A program made the translations under genes and the position numbers. The notes under the pieces are model-generated. The model was not told where the DNA came from. It worked only from the letters and a program-made list of their open reading frames with translations, and did not search any database. 64,000 bases of DNA from Adenophora triphylla var. japonica (lineage: Eukaryota > Streptophyta > Magnoliopsida > Asterales > Campanulaceae). The DNA lies in the NCBI GenBank assembly GCA_022495995.1, contig JAFEMH010005402.1, positions 62,001 through 126,000 on the forward strand, written 5' to 3'. Positions 23,146-33,530 of this stretch are shown here, one piece after another (position 1 is the first letter of the stretch; each line of letters opens with the position of its first letter).

Positions 23146-23603
23146 TAATATGCTCACGTAGGATAACAAGTGACTCAAAAATCTGAATATGCATTTCTTT
23201 TAAATAATCTTTTGAGAATGCCATCCAGTAGCGGTTGTAGCTGGGCTTTGGATTGCGATCGATCATTAGGTGATGATTAACATGACCTCTTAAAGTGAGA
23301 GGTCGGGCCTTTTTGAGTGTTTGGGATTTCTAAGGTGAAAGGATTTTCTTGTTGTTGCCTCTTCGAACCTCTAAGAGTGAGGTTAACTTTGATTTTGGCA
23401 AGGTCAAGGGTGGTGATGGAATCCTCTAAAAGTGAGAGGATGGACTTTGGAATGGGTTTATGGGATTTGTCCAAGAGGGAATCTTTGTTGCTTCTTCTCG
23501 CGAGTTTGTTGTGGTTTCGGCGAGTAACTTGATCATGATAGGACCTTCACTCGACGTCTCACTTTCACAACCTTTGAGATGGGAGGTTCACTTCGGAGTG
23601 ATG

Positions 23604-23647
<44 letters not shown>

Positions 23648-24069
23648 CCATCTTCTCGAGAAAAGCCTTCGGATTTGTTTGCTCGCGATAGCCCCTAGCG
23701 TATGCCTTAGGATGGTTTTACCTTTTCCCTCTTGGGTTTGGAGGTGGTCCCTTCGAGGGAGCCCCTTGTATGAGTTTCTTTTGCATTCCGCCTTTCTTGA
23801 GCTTGGAGGTGATTACTTCCTTTGTGAGTCGAGGGAGCCCCTAGTATGGGCTTCTTCCTTAGGGTCTCAAAACTTGTCGATCTTGAAATGAAATGGTATT
23901 ATTTAGTGAGGATAAGGTTATGGCTTCCTATGGTGAGAGGTTTAAGCTTCAATCGCTACTGGATGGCATTCTCAAAAGAGTATTTAAAATAAATGCAAAC
24001 TCATTTAACCGACTTATTAAGTAAGGCAGAATATATTCGGACCATAAGAAAGATATGTGAGCATATTCA
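23146..24069. repeat. Imperfect inverted repeat inside element B
   Basis: The left arm (about 23146-23241) and right arm (about 23946-24069) are inverted copies, with the best match 'ctactggatggcattctcaa' at 23956-23975 against its complement at 23209-23228. The 700-bp loop contains a 35-bp T run (about 23609-23643) and two copies of a 'cgagggagcccct' motif. Confidence 0.7.
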
Positions 24070-24360
24070 ATGAAAGCTTATCGATCGAATGGAAAATCAG
24101 AGGAGACGCGAGATTGGGGGGTTGGTGAGCCCCAAGTTGATATTCATGCAGCACTTGTGAAGGATAGGAACAATTCCTTGCATTTTCTTTAAATTGCAGT
24201 GGCGTGAGCAGCTATTTTCTGATGATGAGCAACAACGGTCTTTGTGCTTGTCTTGACCATATGGAAAGGAGGTCAAGCGGGGGAGAGTGTATTTGGGGAA
24301 GTGTATGTTTGAGAAGGTATAACGGGTATGTACAAGGAGTGTATGAAAAGTATATGGTGG

Positions 24361-24483
24361 AGTATGGAGAGAGTGTATGGAGATGGTGTATAGAGATGTT
24401 GTATGGAGATGGTGTATTGAGATGGTGTATAGAGATGGTGTATGGAGATGGTGTATAGAGATGGTGTATAGAGATGGTGTGTA
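24361..24483. repeat. Element B array 5 (15 bp unit)
   Basis: About eight copies of 'gagatggtgtatagagatgg'-type sequence with a 15-bp period. The short unit makes several frames open by chance. Confidence 0.85.
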
Positions 24484-24744
24484 TGAAGAAGGAACGGTGA
24501 GTTGTTTACTCCAATCAAAGCATTCATTCATTGTTTACTTTATTAGCCGGTGAGTTTATCAGTGAGATTAGCAACCAAGTGATAATTATAAATAAAACAA
24601 TCTTCTTGAAAGTAATGCGAGATTATGTCTCAAGTCTAGAGAGAAAAGAAAGAAAGACTCTTTTATTATTGAAGCAACTAATCTAAAGTGGACATTACAT
24701 GTCAATGCCCAGAGACACACTAGAACCTACAAGACTGAATGAAT

Positions 24745-25383
24745 CTAAATCCTTCCTTGAAGTACGAGGGCTTCTTCATTAATGAGGCCTTGGTTGATCA
24801 AATCTTGAATCAAGCGTTGTAGCTGCTTACAGTTGTCAGTGGTATGCCCAACGTACTTGTGGTATCTGCAAAACTTGGATGTATCCAAGTTAGATCTCGG
24901 GTTAATAGGCTTGTAATTCTCGAGCGGCTTGATCAAACTCTTTTCCACCAAAATGTCGAAGAACTCACCCACAGGCATTCCTAAGTCATCAAAATGTTCT
25001 TTGTTGATCTTCTTCTTGGGTATTGATGCCTTTCGTTGGTTGGTGGCCACAGCAGGCATCCTGAATGAGACATTCTGATGTGTTGGACCATAAGTGGGAC
25101 CATAAGCATGTGGATGATAGGGACTCTGGAATTGTACAGGAGGAGGATCTCTTCTCAAGTACTCGTGAGTGCAAGACAAATGGTATTGCTCAATTTCATG
25201 CATGTCTTTGAGGAGGTTGATCACTCCCAACCTCATGTTTGAGACTTCTTTGAGGGCTTCAATGCTTTTCTCCAGAGACATGATGTGGAATTCTGTAAGA
25301 ACATATGGCGGAGTCAAACCAATGAGTTGAATTAGATTCATAATTAATCTTAAGGCATCCTTGAGAAAATATTTGACCTCCAC
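24745..25383 (-). pseudogene. Element B gag-like remnant
   Basis: This 212-residue minus-strand frame lies in the element's sense orientation. Its second half carries C-R-Y-H-x4-H-x4-C followed by LQRLIQDLINQG, the zinc-knuckle type seen in the gag of A (CDYHKDTGH), C (CEYHRDKGH) and D (CNYHRDRGH). An upstream PYHPHAYGP-type segment and a basic PKKKINKEHF stretch are seen. No Retrotrans_gag domain or protease is attached, so it is a truncated gag or a small RNA-binding protein retained by a non-autonomous element. I cannot tell which. Confidence 0.6.
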
Positions 25384-25669
25384 AATTTTAAGTTTGGCCA
25401 GATTTGAAGTTGCCTACGTAACCCTTACCATTTAAGGTACGAGTCTCGGGTCACCGTAGTTCGAGGGCCCCGATTGATGATACAACCAGGGTTAAGTTTA
25501 GAGAAAGAGAGAGTCCGTTTGGTGAAAAAGGGAGAGGAAGATGACTCGATCCTTGGTCAAATGAGGGTGATCTAGGTGAGTTAATTTGGTCTTGGGTGAG
25601 GATTGGCCTTGGTTGGTCTTTGGCTGAAGGGTGCTAGAGATAAAGGATCTAAACTATGGATGGTTTAAG
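25384..25669. other. Element B interior next to the gag remnant
   Basis: No gene or repeat is recognised here. Confidence 0.4.
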
Positions 25670-26310
25670 AGATGAGAGGTAGAACTTTGAAGGGTCCTAA
25701 CTTGTAGACCATGGGGGTCTAAGGTAGAGGAGTGGACCATGGATGGTCCAAGAGACGAGGGGTGGACCTCGAAGAGTCGCAGGTGGAAGGGTGGACCTTT
25801 AATGGTCCTAGATAGAGAGAGTGGACCTCGAAGGGTCCTAAATTGAGGAGTGGACCTTGAAGGGTCCAAGAGAAGAAGAGCGGACCTTGAATGGTCCAAG
25901 ATATGAGGAGTGTGGACCTTGAAGGGTCCAAGAGAAGAGGAGTGGACCTTGAAGGGTCCAAGAGAAGAGGAGTGGACCTTGAACGGTCCAAGATATGAGG
26001 AGTGTGGACCTTGAAGGGTCCAAGAGATGAGGAGTGGACTTTGAAGGGTCCAAGAGAAGAGGAGTGAACCTTGAAGGGTCCAAGAGAAGAGGAACGGACC
26101 TTGAACGGTCCAAGATATGAGAAGTGAACCTTGAAGGGTCCAAGAGAAGAGGAGCGGACCTTGAACGGTCCAAGATATGAGAAGTGGACCTTGAATGGTC
26201 CAAGATTGGGAGAGTGGACATAGTATAGGAAGAGCACCACGAAGGGTCAAAGAGTGGACCTTGAACGGTCCAAGATAGAGAGACTGGACCTAGGGCGGTC
26301 CGCAATGGAG
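25670..26310. repeat. Element B array 6 (30-33 bp hairpin unit)
   Basis: About 20 copies around GGACCTTGAAGGGTCC followed by a spacer such as aagagaagaggagt or aagatatgaggagt. The core is an inverted repeat (GGACC...GGTCC), so each unit can form a short hairpin. Confidence 0.9.
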
Positions 26311-26311
26311 G

Positions 26312-27242
26312 GTGTGGACCTTGAAGGGTCCAAGAAGTAAAGAGCGGACCTCGGAGGGTCCTAGAAATGGAGAGTGGACCTCGGAGGGTCCTAGAAATGA
26401 GGAGCGGACCTCGAAGGGTCCTAGAAATGAAGGGTGGACCTTGAAGGGTCCTAGAAATGAAGAGTGGACCTCGGAGGGTCCTAGAAATGAAGAGTGGACC
26501 TTGAAGGGTCCTAGAAATGAAGAGTGGACCTCGGAGGGTCCTAGAAATGAAGGGTGGACCTCGGAGGGTCCTAGAAATGAAGAGTGGACCTCGGAGGGTC
26601 CTAGAAGTGAAGAGTGGACCTCGGAGGGTCCTAGAAGTGAAGAGTGGACCTCGGAGGGTCCTAGAAGTGAAGAGTGGACCTCGGAGGGTCCTAGAAGTGA
26701 AGAGTGGACCTCGGAGGGTCCTAGAAGTGAAGAGCGGACCTCGGAGGGTCCTAGAAATGAGGAGCGGACCTCGAAGGGTCCTAGAAATGAGGAGCGGACC
26801 TCGGAGGGTCCTAGAAATGAGGAGCGGACCTCGGAAGGTCCTAAAAATGAGGAGCGGACCTCGGAAGGTCCAAAAAATGAGGAGCGGACCTCGGAGGGTC
26901 CTAAAAATGAAGAGCGGACCTCGGAAGGTTCTAAAAATGAGGAGCGGACCTCGGAAGGTCCAAAAAATGAGGAGCGGACCTCGGAAGGTCCAAAAAATGA
27001 GGAGCGGACCTCAAAGGTCCAAGAGAAGAGGAGTGGACCTCGGAGGGTCCTAGAAATGAGGAGCGGACCTCGGAAGGTCCTAAAAATGAGGAGCGGACCT
27101 CGGAAGGTCCTAAAAATGAGGAGCGGACCTCGGAGGGTCCTAAAAATGAAGAGTGGACCTCGGAGGGTCCTAGAAATGAGGAGCGGACCTCGGAGGGTCC
27201 TAGAAATGAGGAGCGGACCTCGGAGGGTCCTAGAAATGAAGG
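26312..27242. repeat. Element B array 7 (30 bp hairpin unit)
   Basis: About 31 copies of a 30-bp unit: GGACCTCGGAGGGTCC plus a spacer such as tagaaatgaagagt. The near-palindromic core is shared with array 6 but the spacer differs. The unit length is a multiple of three without stops, so long frames of 10-residue repeats appear on both strands; I do not consider them genes. Confidence 0.93.
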
Positions 27243-27974
27243 ATAGTTAAGCACTTTATTTACAAAAAAGCCCTCTATTTTATAGAACCTACTCTTGGTT
27301 GGAAGGGATACCCCTTTTTCGCAACTAACTAAAGGTCCTAAAGTGGTGGATCCTAACGACTAATCGTCTCATATAGACATTTAAGATGATATTTATGGGA
27401 AGTACTACAGACCTATGATAAGACAAGATCTTTTAACAAGCACTCGACCTTACAAGGCACATCCTTTAAAAGGAAATCAAATTTTTTGTGCTCTTTTCTC
27501 TCTATAGATCTTGACTTATCACTGATTCGTAGTGACTCAACATAAAGACCTTATTAATTGTCTACATGAAAAAGCTAGTCAAACCAACCGGTCACAAGGA
27601 GTGTATTCTTAGCAAAGTGGGTGACACAAGGGTTAGATTTCAGGCTCCCACCGTGCAGCCGAAGCGCACTGATGAGTGGATGGCCAAGTGAGACTCGGAA
27701 GGGAGGCAACATGATCACCACACTTCCCGCACTTTGGCTTCTCCGAAGGGTAAAAGGGTGTCTGTGCAGTGTGACACGGACTCTAGTGGTAGTGTGAGGT
27801 AAAAAGTCTAATTCTTTTTTTTTTTTAAGGAAAAAAGAGAAAGATTTTTTTATGAGATGCATGCATGCAATGCAACAGTTAAGAATAGGAGAAAAAGAAA
27901 AAGGAAGTAAAAATACAACACCATACAAGAAAACGAAAGTCTGACCCACTTAGTTTGAAAAGATTTCAAAACAG
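27243..27974 (-). other. Element B leader region
   Basis: Between the 5' LTR/primer site and array 7 on the element's sense strand. No domain is recognised in the 124-codon frame at 27575-27949. Confidence 0.45.
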
Positions 27975-27992
27975 TCCCCAGCAGAGTCGCCA
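27975..27992 (-). promoter_or_regulatory. Element B primer-binding site, tRNA-Arg-like
   Basis: On the minus strand TGGCGACTCTGCTGGGGA begins one base after the LTR end. Its complement ends GAGTCGCCA, like plant tRNA-Arg; from memory this kind of site is used by Ogre elements. It differs from the tRNA-Glu-like sites of A, C and D. Confidence 0.65.
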
Positions 27993-27993
27993 C

Positions 27994-29416
27994 TGTGAAT
28001 ACCCCGTCCCGATGCAACGCGCATTCGGAAGTTTGAAATAATTAATTATATAAAGTCGGATCGAAATAGGATATTCATTTAGTGACACTCGCTTTAAACC
28101 ATATTAAAATATTAGTTTAATTTTGAGAGTCGCCACGCCACTTTGATATAGCCCAAAGCTTTGAAAAAAGGCTAAACATTTGATTGGGTTCGGGGTCAAG
28201 TTACAACGTAAGAAGAAACGCTATCACTCCTATTGCCCGACGGATCGGTCTTTCTAGCATATGGGGTGTTGGTTGTGTGCGGTGTTTACGGGAATAGATA
28301 GAAGAAACGGGATCATGCATAAGGAGGAGGGGAGAGAAAGAATTTATTGATGATCACACCCTAGAACCTTTGAGTTAGGCCTCGGAAGGTGCACTAATCA
28401 ACGTTCATCCTTGGGGGATTGTTGATCATGGGATAATTATAACTAAGGTGGAAGGAAAGAAATAGTTCCTAGATCCATTGGGTTTCTTGGCGAAACCCTA
28501 GATCATCCTCGGCTATTGCATATTTAAATATATTAAAACAACCCTAAATCTAGCATATATGACATAAGCAAGAAATAAAGTAATTAAAATATACTAAGCA
28601 TGCAAATAATAAATCTAGCATAATAATAAAGACAATAATAATAAAGATAGAAAAAATAAACAGAAGACTTACCTAATGATGGCAAGGCTTTTGGATCGAA
28701 TCTATGAAGATTCGAAGAACGTGCTTGATAAAATATTTAGACTTAGAAAACTCGAGTTTAGTCTCAAGTTTTCTATGGAGGAAACCTCAAGTTTTGTCTT
28801 GAGTTTTCCGTAGAATAATTCTGTGTTCAAAGTGTGAGGCGGAGTGGGTTTATATAGTGAAAAGAATTGGGGAGGAAGAGATACGGAACTGATGTGGGAA
28901 AAGGGAGAAGGCCGATCGGCCAATTGTTTCCTGGCCCAAACTTGGCCCAAATGGCCTAGAAAGCTCCTGGCCGGCCATTGCACTTCTAGTGGCCCCAAAT
29001 TGCCTTGAAGCTCTCGGCCAAACACCAAGAAAGCACCAAGAAATGGCCTAGTTTTGTATTTAATAATTATTCGTTTCGTCCCGCGATCTTTTCGTTGCAT
29101 TTTGACCACTTTAATGACTTCTTTTGCAATTCGCTCTTTAGGATTTTATCTTTCATTTAATTCCAGGAATTTTTATATATCAAATTCGTCCAAAATTTCC
29201 ATATTTCCCGTTTAGTCCCTGAATTTTCCATAAATTCCAATTTGGTCCAAAAGCTTTCAAATGCCAATTTAGTCCCTGAATTTCCCGAGTTGCACTTCAG
29301 TCCCTGTACTCAAACCATATCAAATATACATAAAACTCGGAAATCAGATGCAAAGAAACCTTAATCAAACCAGTCCAAAATATTTAAAATTCCTTTTTTC
29401 GGACCGGGTACTAACA
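27994..29416 (-). repeat. Element B 5' LTR
   Basis: A 1423-bp copy of 18238-19660 with about seven differences by eye, followed by the TSD CAGTG at 29417-29421. Confidence 0.92.
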
Positions 29417-29674
29417 CAGTGAGAGCAAAGCAGCAAGAGGCGATTTCCGGCGAGTAGCAAGAAAGGATTCCGGCCACCGTGCAAACGCTTTCCGGCGATA
29501 TTGGTTGTTCTGGCTTCACCACCGTTAGATAATCCGACAGCTTGGATTAGGAACTTCTTCGATTTACCACCGGCGAACTCATCGGAAAAACCATCTCCAA
29601 GCCCAGAAACAGGTAATTTCTTCATTTATTCTTCGCTTTCTGGGTTTTTCTTTGGGGCTTTGGAACTTAGAGTT

Positions 29675-31147
29675 ACGGGACCCAGAACTATCAGCTTTGA
29701 GAGAGGTGTTAAGTTTGGTTTTGGGATAAATCAAAGAGTTTATAAATGTGCTAAGGGGGTTTGGAGAGAGATTCCGTTGCCTGAATGTTCTTCAATTTTA
29801 GTTAAGTTCAACTTTGACGACGAGCCTTTGGGGTTCCCAGAAGGTGAGGTTCTAGGTGACTTTGAGGATGGAGACCCAATGATAACCCCCTTTAGGTCGA
29901 TGAACGATCTGCCCAACCACATCAAGACCCACTATTATTTGTCCCGTCGTGATTCACTTAGGGATTTGATTTTAGGGGAATCTAGGTCGCCCCTAGGTAG
30001 GTCGTCGTCTGTGGAAGTTAGGACTGATTCCCCATTTCTTTCTCCTTGTTTTGTAGACATGGATCACGACGGGCGTCCTAGCCGTCCGGCCCCAGAAGCC
30101 AACGAGCCGAGCACAAGTGCAAGGGGCAATCAGGCAGCTAAAGCCTATCACACGTTTGTACGAGTTGGATCGACTGATAGTGAATTTGGAGGTGGGGCAG
30201 GAGGGAATTGGGCCATACCCAAGATCGAGCTCAGGAAGCCGGATGTTGGGAAGCAAATGATCGACGCTCTACGAGGGTCGTACAGAGTTCAAGCTTTGAC
30301 CTATAAGTTGGAGCATCTCAGGTTGTCGGAGTACGAGCCCCGTCGTCAGTCCCTTTTAGCTAGCAAGGAGAAGGTGGCCTTCTTCTACAAACAATTTGAA
30401 TTTGGCCTAAGGTTGCCTCTAGATCCCTTCATTAATGAATTCTTGGAGGACTCAGCCTGTGTGCCCATGGAGGTTAGTGCCAACAACATCAGAATCTTAT
30501 CCAGCTTTGCGGTCGTCTGTAGATTCCTTGGCTACGAGCCGTGCAACAAAGTGTTCCGCCATTACTACCGGGTGACTAAGAGTACCTCCAAGGATAAAGG
30601 GAAGTCTATTGTGAGTGTCTCTTCAATCAAAAACACGAAGAGCTTTTTCTTGGATATCCCCAACAAGGTGTATGGTTGGGAGAACCATTTAATTTTGGTG
30701 GAAAGCCGAGTGGGATGGCAGTTTCCTCATCCAGCGGGCAACAAGGTCGTCGCCGACAAGTATATCTACCAAGCTCCGTGGGCCGAGGAGCTGAGGAAAA
30801 AGATTGATGATTTATTGGATCTTGGATGGGTCTCGTATAAAGACATAGAGGCCTCCCAATGGAGATATATCAGGACCGGCATGATGTCTAAGCCGGCGAT
30901 GGGGCCTGAACCTTTGGTGAAAATAAGTTTAGATGCTCGCTACCCCGTCTGGGTCATCCACAATGAGCTTGCTTTTGAAGAAAACTGTGTGACTTGTGCG
31001 GCGTCGCGAATTAGCCGTCCTGAGGAGTGTTGTGAACACTTGGAGATGAATGGGGGTTGGGTTCTTGAAACCTTTTCTCAATTCTTATACTTGTCTCTCG
31101 TCTCATCGTGGATAAAACTAACCCCTGTTTACTTTGTCTTTTTGCAG
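29675..31147 (+). pseudogene. Element C antisense gene, exon 1 (PF04195-like domain)
   Basis: The frame is open from before 29675 to 31189. The expected start lines up with ACG at 29675-29677, so the initiator codon seems lost. A leader intron candidate GTAATTTC...CTTAG is at about 29612-29670. The coding part begins with a V-Y-K block like A's (INQRVYKCAKGVWREI) and contains FYKQFEFGLRLPLDPF then ILSSFAVVCRFLGYEP at about 30385-30545, resembling PF04195. A Cys cluster (C-x2-C, later CC) is at about 30987-31035. No good GT donor is seen where A has one (about 31046). The acceptor TTTGCAG is at 31141-31147. The promoter is now 11 kb away because of element B. Confidence 0.75.
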
Positions 31148-31869
31148 CTCTTACTCAGTTCGACGTCGACAGAATTGAAAAGAGAATAATGGAGGGAGCC
31201 ATCCGAGCTAGTGATAGGGGGACCAAGAAGAAGGAGAGGGCCATCACCCGCGCCATCGTCGATCATCAGGAGAAACAAGCGACGAGGAATGATGAACTCC
31301 CAAAAGATCCTGAGGGAGCCATTCCTCTGATTGAGAGAGAGCCCGTCGCTGGAGGGCTTAATACTGGAGGTTGTCAAGCCATTATTGACGCGCCGGAAAG
31401 AGCTGTTGGGACTGAGGGTGAAGCAAGCGTCGAAGCTTCGGGAGCTCAACTGATCGTTATCGACGAGACGGTGGGGAGCACAGATTCAAACCCTGAAATG
31501 GGTGACGCCGGCGTCCAAGGCTCCAGAAAGAGAAAAGATCACCCCGCCGGATCTGAGGGAAGAAGGAGCAAGAATAAGAAGAATAACGACGATCCTCCCA
31601 GCTCGTCGGATCCCTCCACTCCAATAGCCGACGCTCCTGGCTCGTCCTCAACGGTCCTGACTAAGGCGAAGGCCAAAGAGATGGCGGCCTCGATTGCTAA
31701 AGCCTCCCCAATAGCTGGGATTCCTTACCTACTAAGGAATGGCAATCCATTGTTGTTGGGGACGGCCCTGACCAGGCGTGGCCGGGACGTCGAGCTGACC
31801 CGTCGGATGAGGGATGCCAAGCTTTCTCCCGAGACCTTCCATGCCCGTCTTGGGCTGATTCAAACTGAG
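31148..31869 (+). CDS. Element C antisense gene, exon 2 (charged linker)
   Basis: The exon lies between acceptor TTTGCAG (ending 31147) and donor GAG/GTATTT (31870). It encodes an acidic and Lys-rich low-complexity linker including a KKEKK-type basic patch and GRRSKNKKNND. It ends with FHARLGLIQTE, comparable to ACRARVGLASSE in A. Intron 2 runs 31870-31937. Confidence 0.7.
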
Positions 31870-31937
31870 GTATTTCAATTTCAATTTGTGCTTCTTCCCG
31901 TCCTTTCACACTTAGGTTAACAATTTTGTTGTGGCAG

Positions 31938-32702
31938 ATGTCGTCGATGATGAATGCAATGACTGCTGATTATAGAGATTGTCTTGACGCCGAGCTGCGG
32001 GCCAACGAGCAACTGATAAAGGCTGTCGGTGACAAAGGGACGGCGGAGCAGAAGCTGAAAGAGGTGGAGACCAACGTGGGTGAGCTCACCACTGCCTACG
32101 AGCTCTTGATGGGTGATAAGAATGACCTTTTGAAGGAAGTTGAAGCTTTAAAGGAAGGGAAGGCAAAAGCTGAAGCCGACTCCAAAGTGTTTCAGGACGG
32201 TCTTCGCGCTTGCGAAAACAAGCTCCAGAAGACGACGGCCAGCTATGACTCTGCTCTTGCCCAAATTGAAGGGATGAAGACGACCCATGAAGCTGCCTTG
32301 GCCAAAGCTGGACTTGATGCTGTGGATAAATTTAAGAAGAGTGCTGAATGCCTCCAGCTAATTACCACGCATGCCAGTGGATTTTTCAAGGATGGGGCTA
32401 AGCACATGGCAAGGCGGCTCTTGGTGGATCCTACGACGAAAGACCTTCTCTCTGTCCGACAATTGGCCGATCTTTGTACTGAAGGAGCACACGACGACGA
32501 CGCTCGTACGGTTCATCCCCTCGTTCCTTACACTGGTAATGACCTCCTTATTATAAGGGAAGATGACGCCAAAGTCGGGAAGGAAGAGTGGCCTGTTCCT
32601 GCCGTCGTCCCAAAGAACTTTGATGCCTATTATGCTCATTTTGTTGAAGACGGCCCCGATCCCGATGAAGTCCCGTCCGATGCCGGTGCCGACCCCCAGT
32701 GA
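31938..32702 (+). CDS. Element C antisense gene, exon 3 (coiled coil plus C-terminal block)
   Basis: The exon follows acceptor GTGGCAG (ending 31937). The first two thirds are a coiled coil rich in Glu, Lys and Leu. The C-terminal part has SGFFKDGAKHMARRLLVDP, VRQLADL, HPLVPYTGNDL and an acidic end, matching the same blocks in A. The frame is intact to TGA at 32700-32702. In C, exons 2 and 3 seem undamaged although the promoter has been separated. Confidence 0.75.
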   Translation: MSSMMNAMTADYRDCLDAELRANEQLIKAVGDKGTAEQKLKEVETNVGELTTAYELLMGDKNDLLKEVEALKEGKAKAEADSKVFQDGLRACENKLQKTTASYDSALAQIEGMKTTHEAALAKAGLDAVDKFKKSAECLQLITTHASGFFKDGAKHMARRLLVDPTTKDLLSVRQLADLCTEGAHDDDARTVHPLVPYTGNDLLIIREDDAKVGKEEWPVPAVVPKNFDAYYAHFVEDGPDPDEVPSDAGADPQ

Positions 32703-33530
32703 TTGATTTCTTTGAGATGTTTTGTAATGTCCCAAACAATGTCCCAATTTTATTTGGTTGTCTTAAACAATGTTCCATTTGATTTGGTTGTGGTTCCAAA
32801 CATTGTCCCAAAACAATTTTTAATTTTTGTAATGTAGTCGGCCTGTTTCCTCATTGTTTAGAGGGGGTCGTACGTACAATGTTTGCTTTATGTTTAAGTT
32901 ATTCAATGCCTTTGTTTTCTGTTAGTTAATCTGTGTTAACGTAGATAGCATGTGATAACTTGTTTTGAACGAGTAAGTTTGAGGACAAGCATGATTGGTC
33001 GTCGTTAGTGACGACTAGAACTTAGGTCGTCCTAATGTGGTCGACACTTGTTCGCTCTTGTATTTTCTCAACTTCTCAAAGGCTCGTAGGAATAGTACGA
33101 AGGTCCATAGCTTCTTGCTCGTAGGCAAGATTCCGTGGACGAGTCGTCATATTCCGTTATAGCGTTCAACGAAGTCTGGCTTCGTCTAACCTTTATACTT
33201 GGCTAAAGTGAGTGTTAGTGCCAAAGTCTTTGCTTTGACTGATCTTTATACTTGATCGAAGTGGTTGTGAGGGTCGAAGTCAGGCTTCACCTGTTCTAAG
33301 TTTGATTTTGTAATGGACGAGTTTGAAAGAAATGACGGGTTTCTATTGATTACCTCGTCGATGGTCGTACATTGACAATTCTCACTTTATAAGACTTCTG
33401 GGATTTATAGATTATCCCTTACAACTTTCAAAATACAGACTTCCAGAACACAGAATTGCAACAAAAGTTTTAACTAAGAATCACAGATAGGATGCCCTGA
33501 GGACGTGGCAGTTTGTTGACGACGACGGTC
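32703..33530. repeat. Element C zone between convergent genes, degenerate repeats
   Basis: It holds three copies of 'aaacaatgtcccaa'-type sequence (32732-32815) and degenerate repeats of about 60 bp at 33180-33300 ('ctttatacttg...cgaagt'). It lies between integrase and the convergent gene, like the arrays in A and D. No gene is seen. Confidence 0.6.

Larger units (their letters stand above)
18238..29416 (-). mobile_element. Element B: non-autonomous minisatellite-rich LTR retrotransposon nested in C
   Basis: Two 1423-bp LTRs (18238-19660 and 27994-29416) flank an 8.3 kb interior, with TSD CAGTG (18233-18237 and 29417-29421). LTR promoter, primer site and polypurine tract all place it on the minus strand. 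The interior lacks protease, RT and integrase. It has one gag-like remnant (24745-25383) and at least seven tandem arrays (19946-20738, 20760-21044, 21151-21780, 22196-22316, 24361-24483, 25670-26310, 26312-27242). The LTRs differ at only about seven places by eye, so it moved recently and must have used proteins in trans. The primer site and the gag remnant suggest an Ogre/Tat relative. Confidence 0.88.

Noticed and set aside
25654..27254. Long open frames encoding 10-residue repeats on both strands
   Set aside because: The 30-bp repeat unit is a multiple of three and has no stop in several frames, so frames stay open by arithmetic; no start context or domain supports them.
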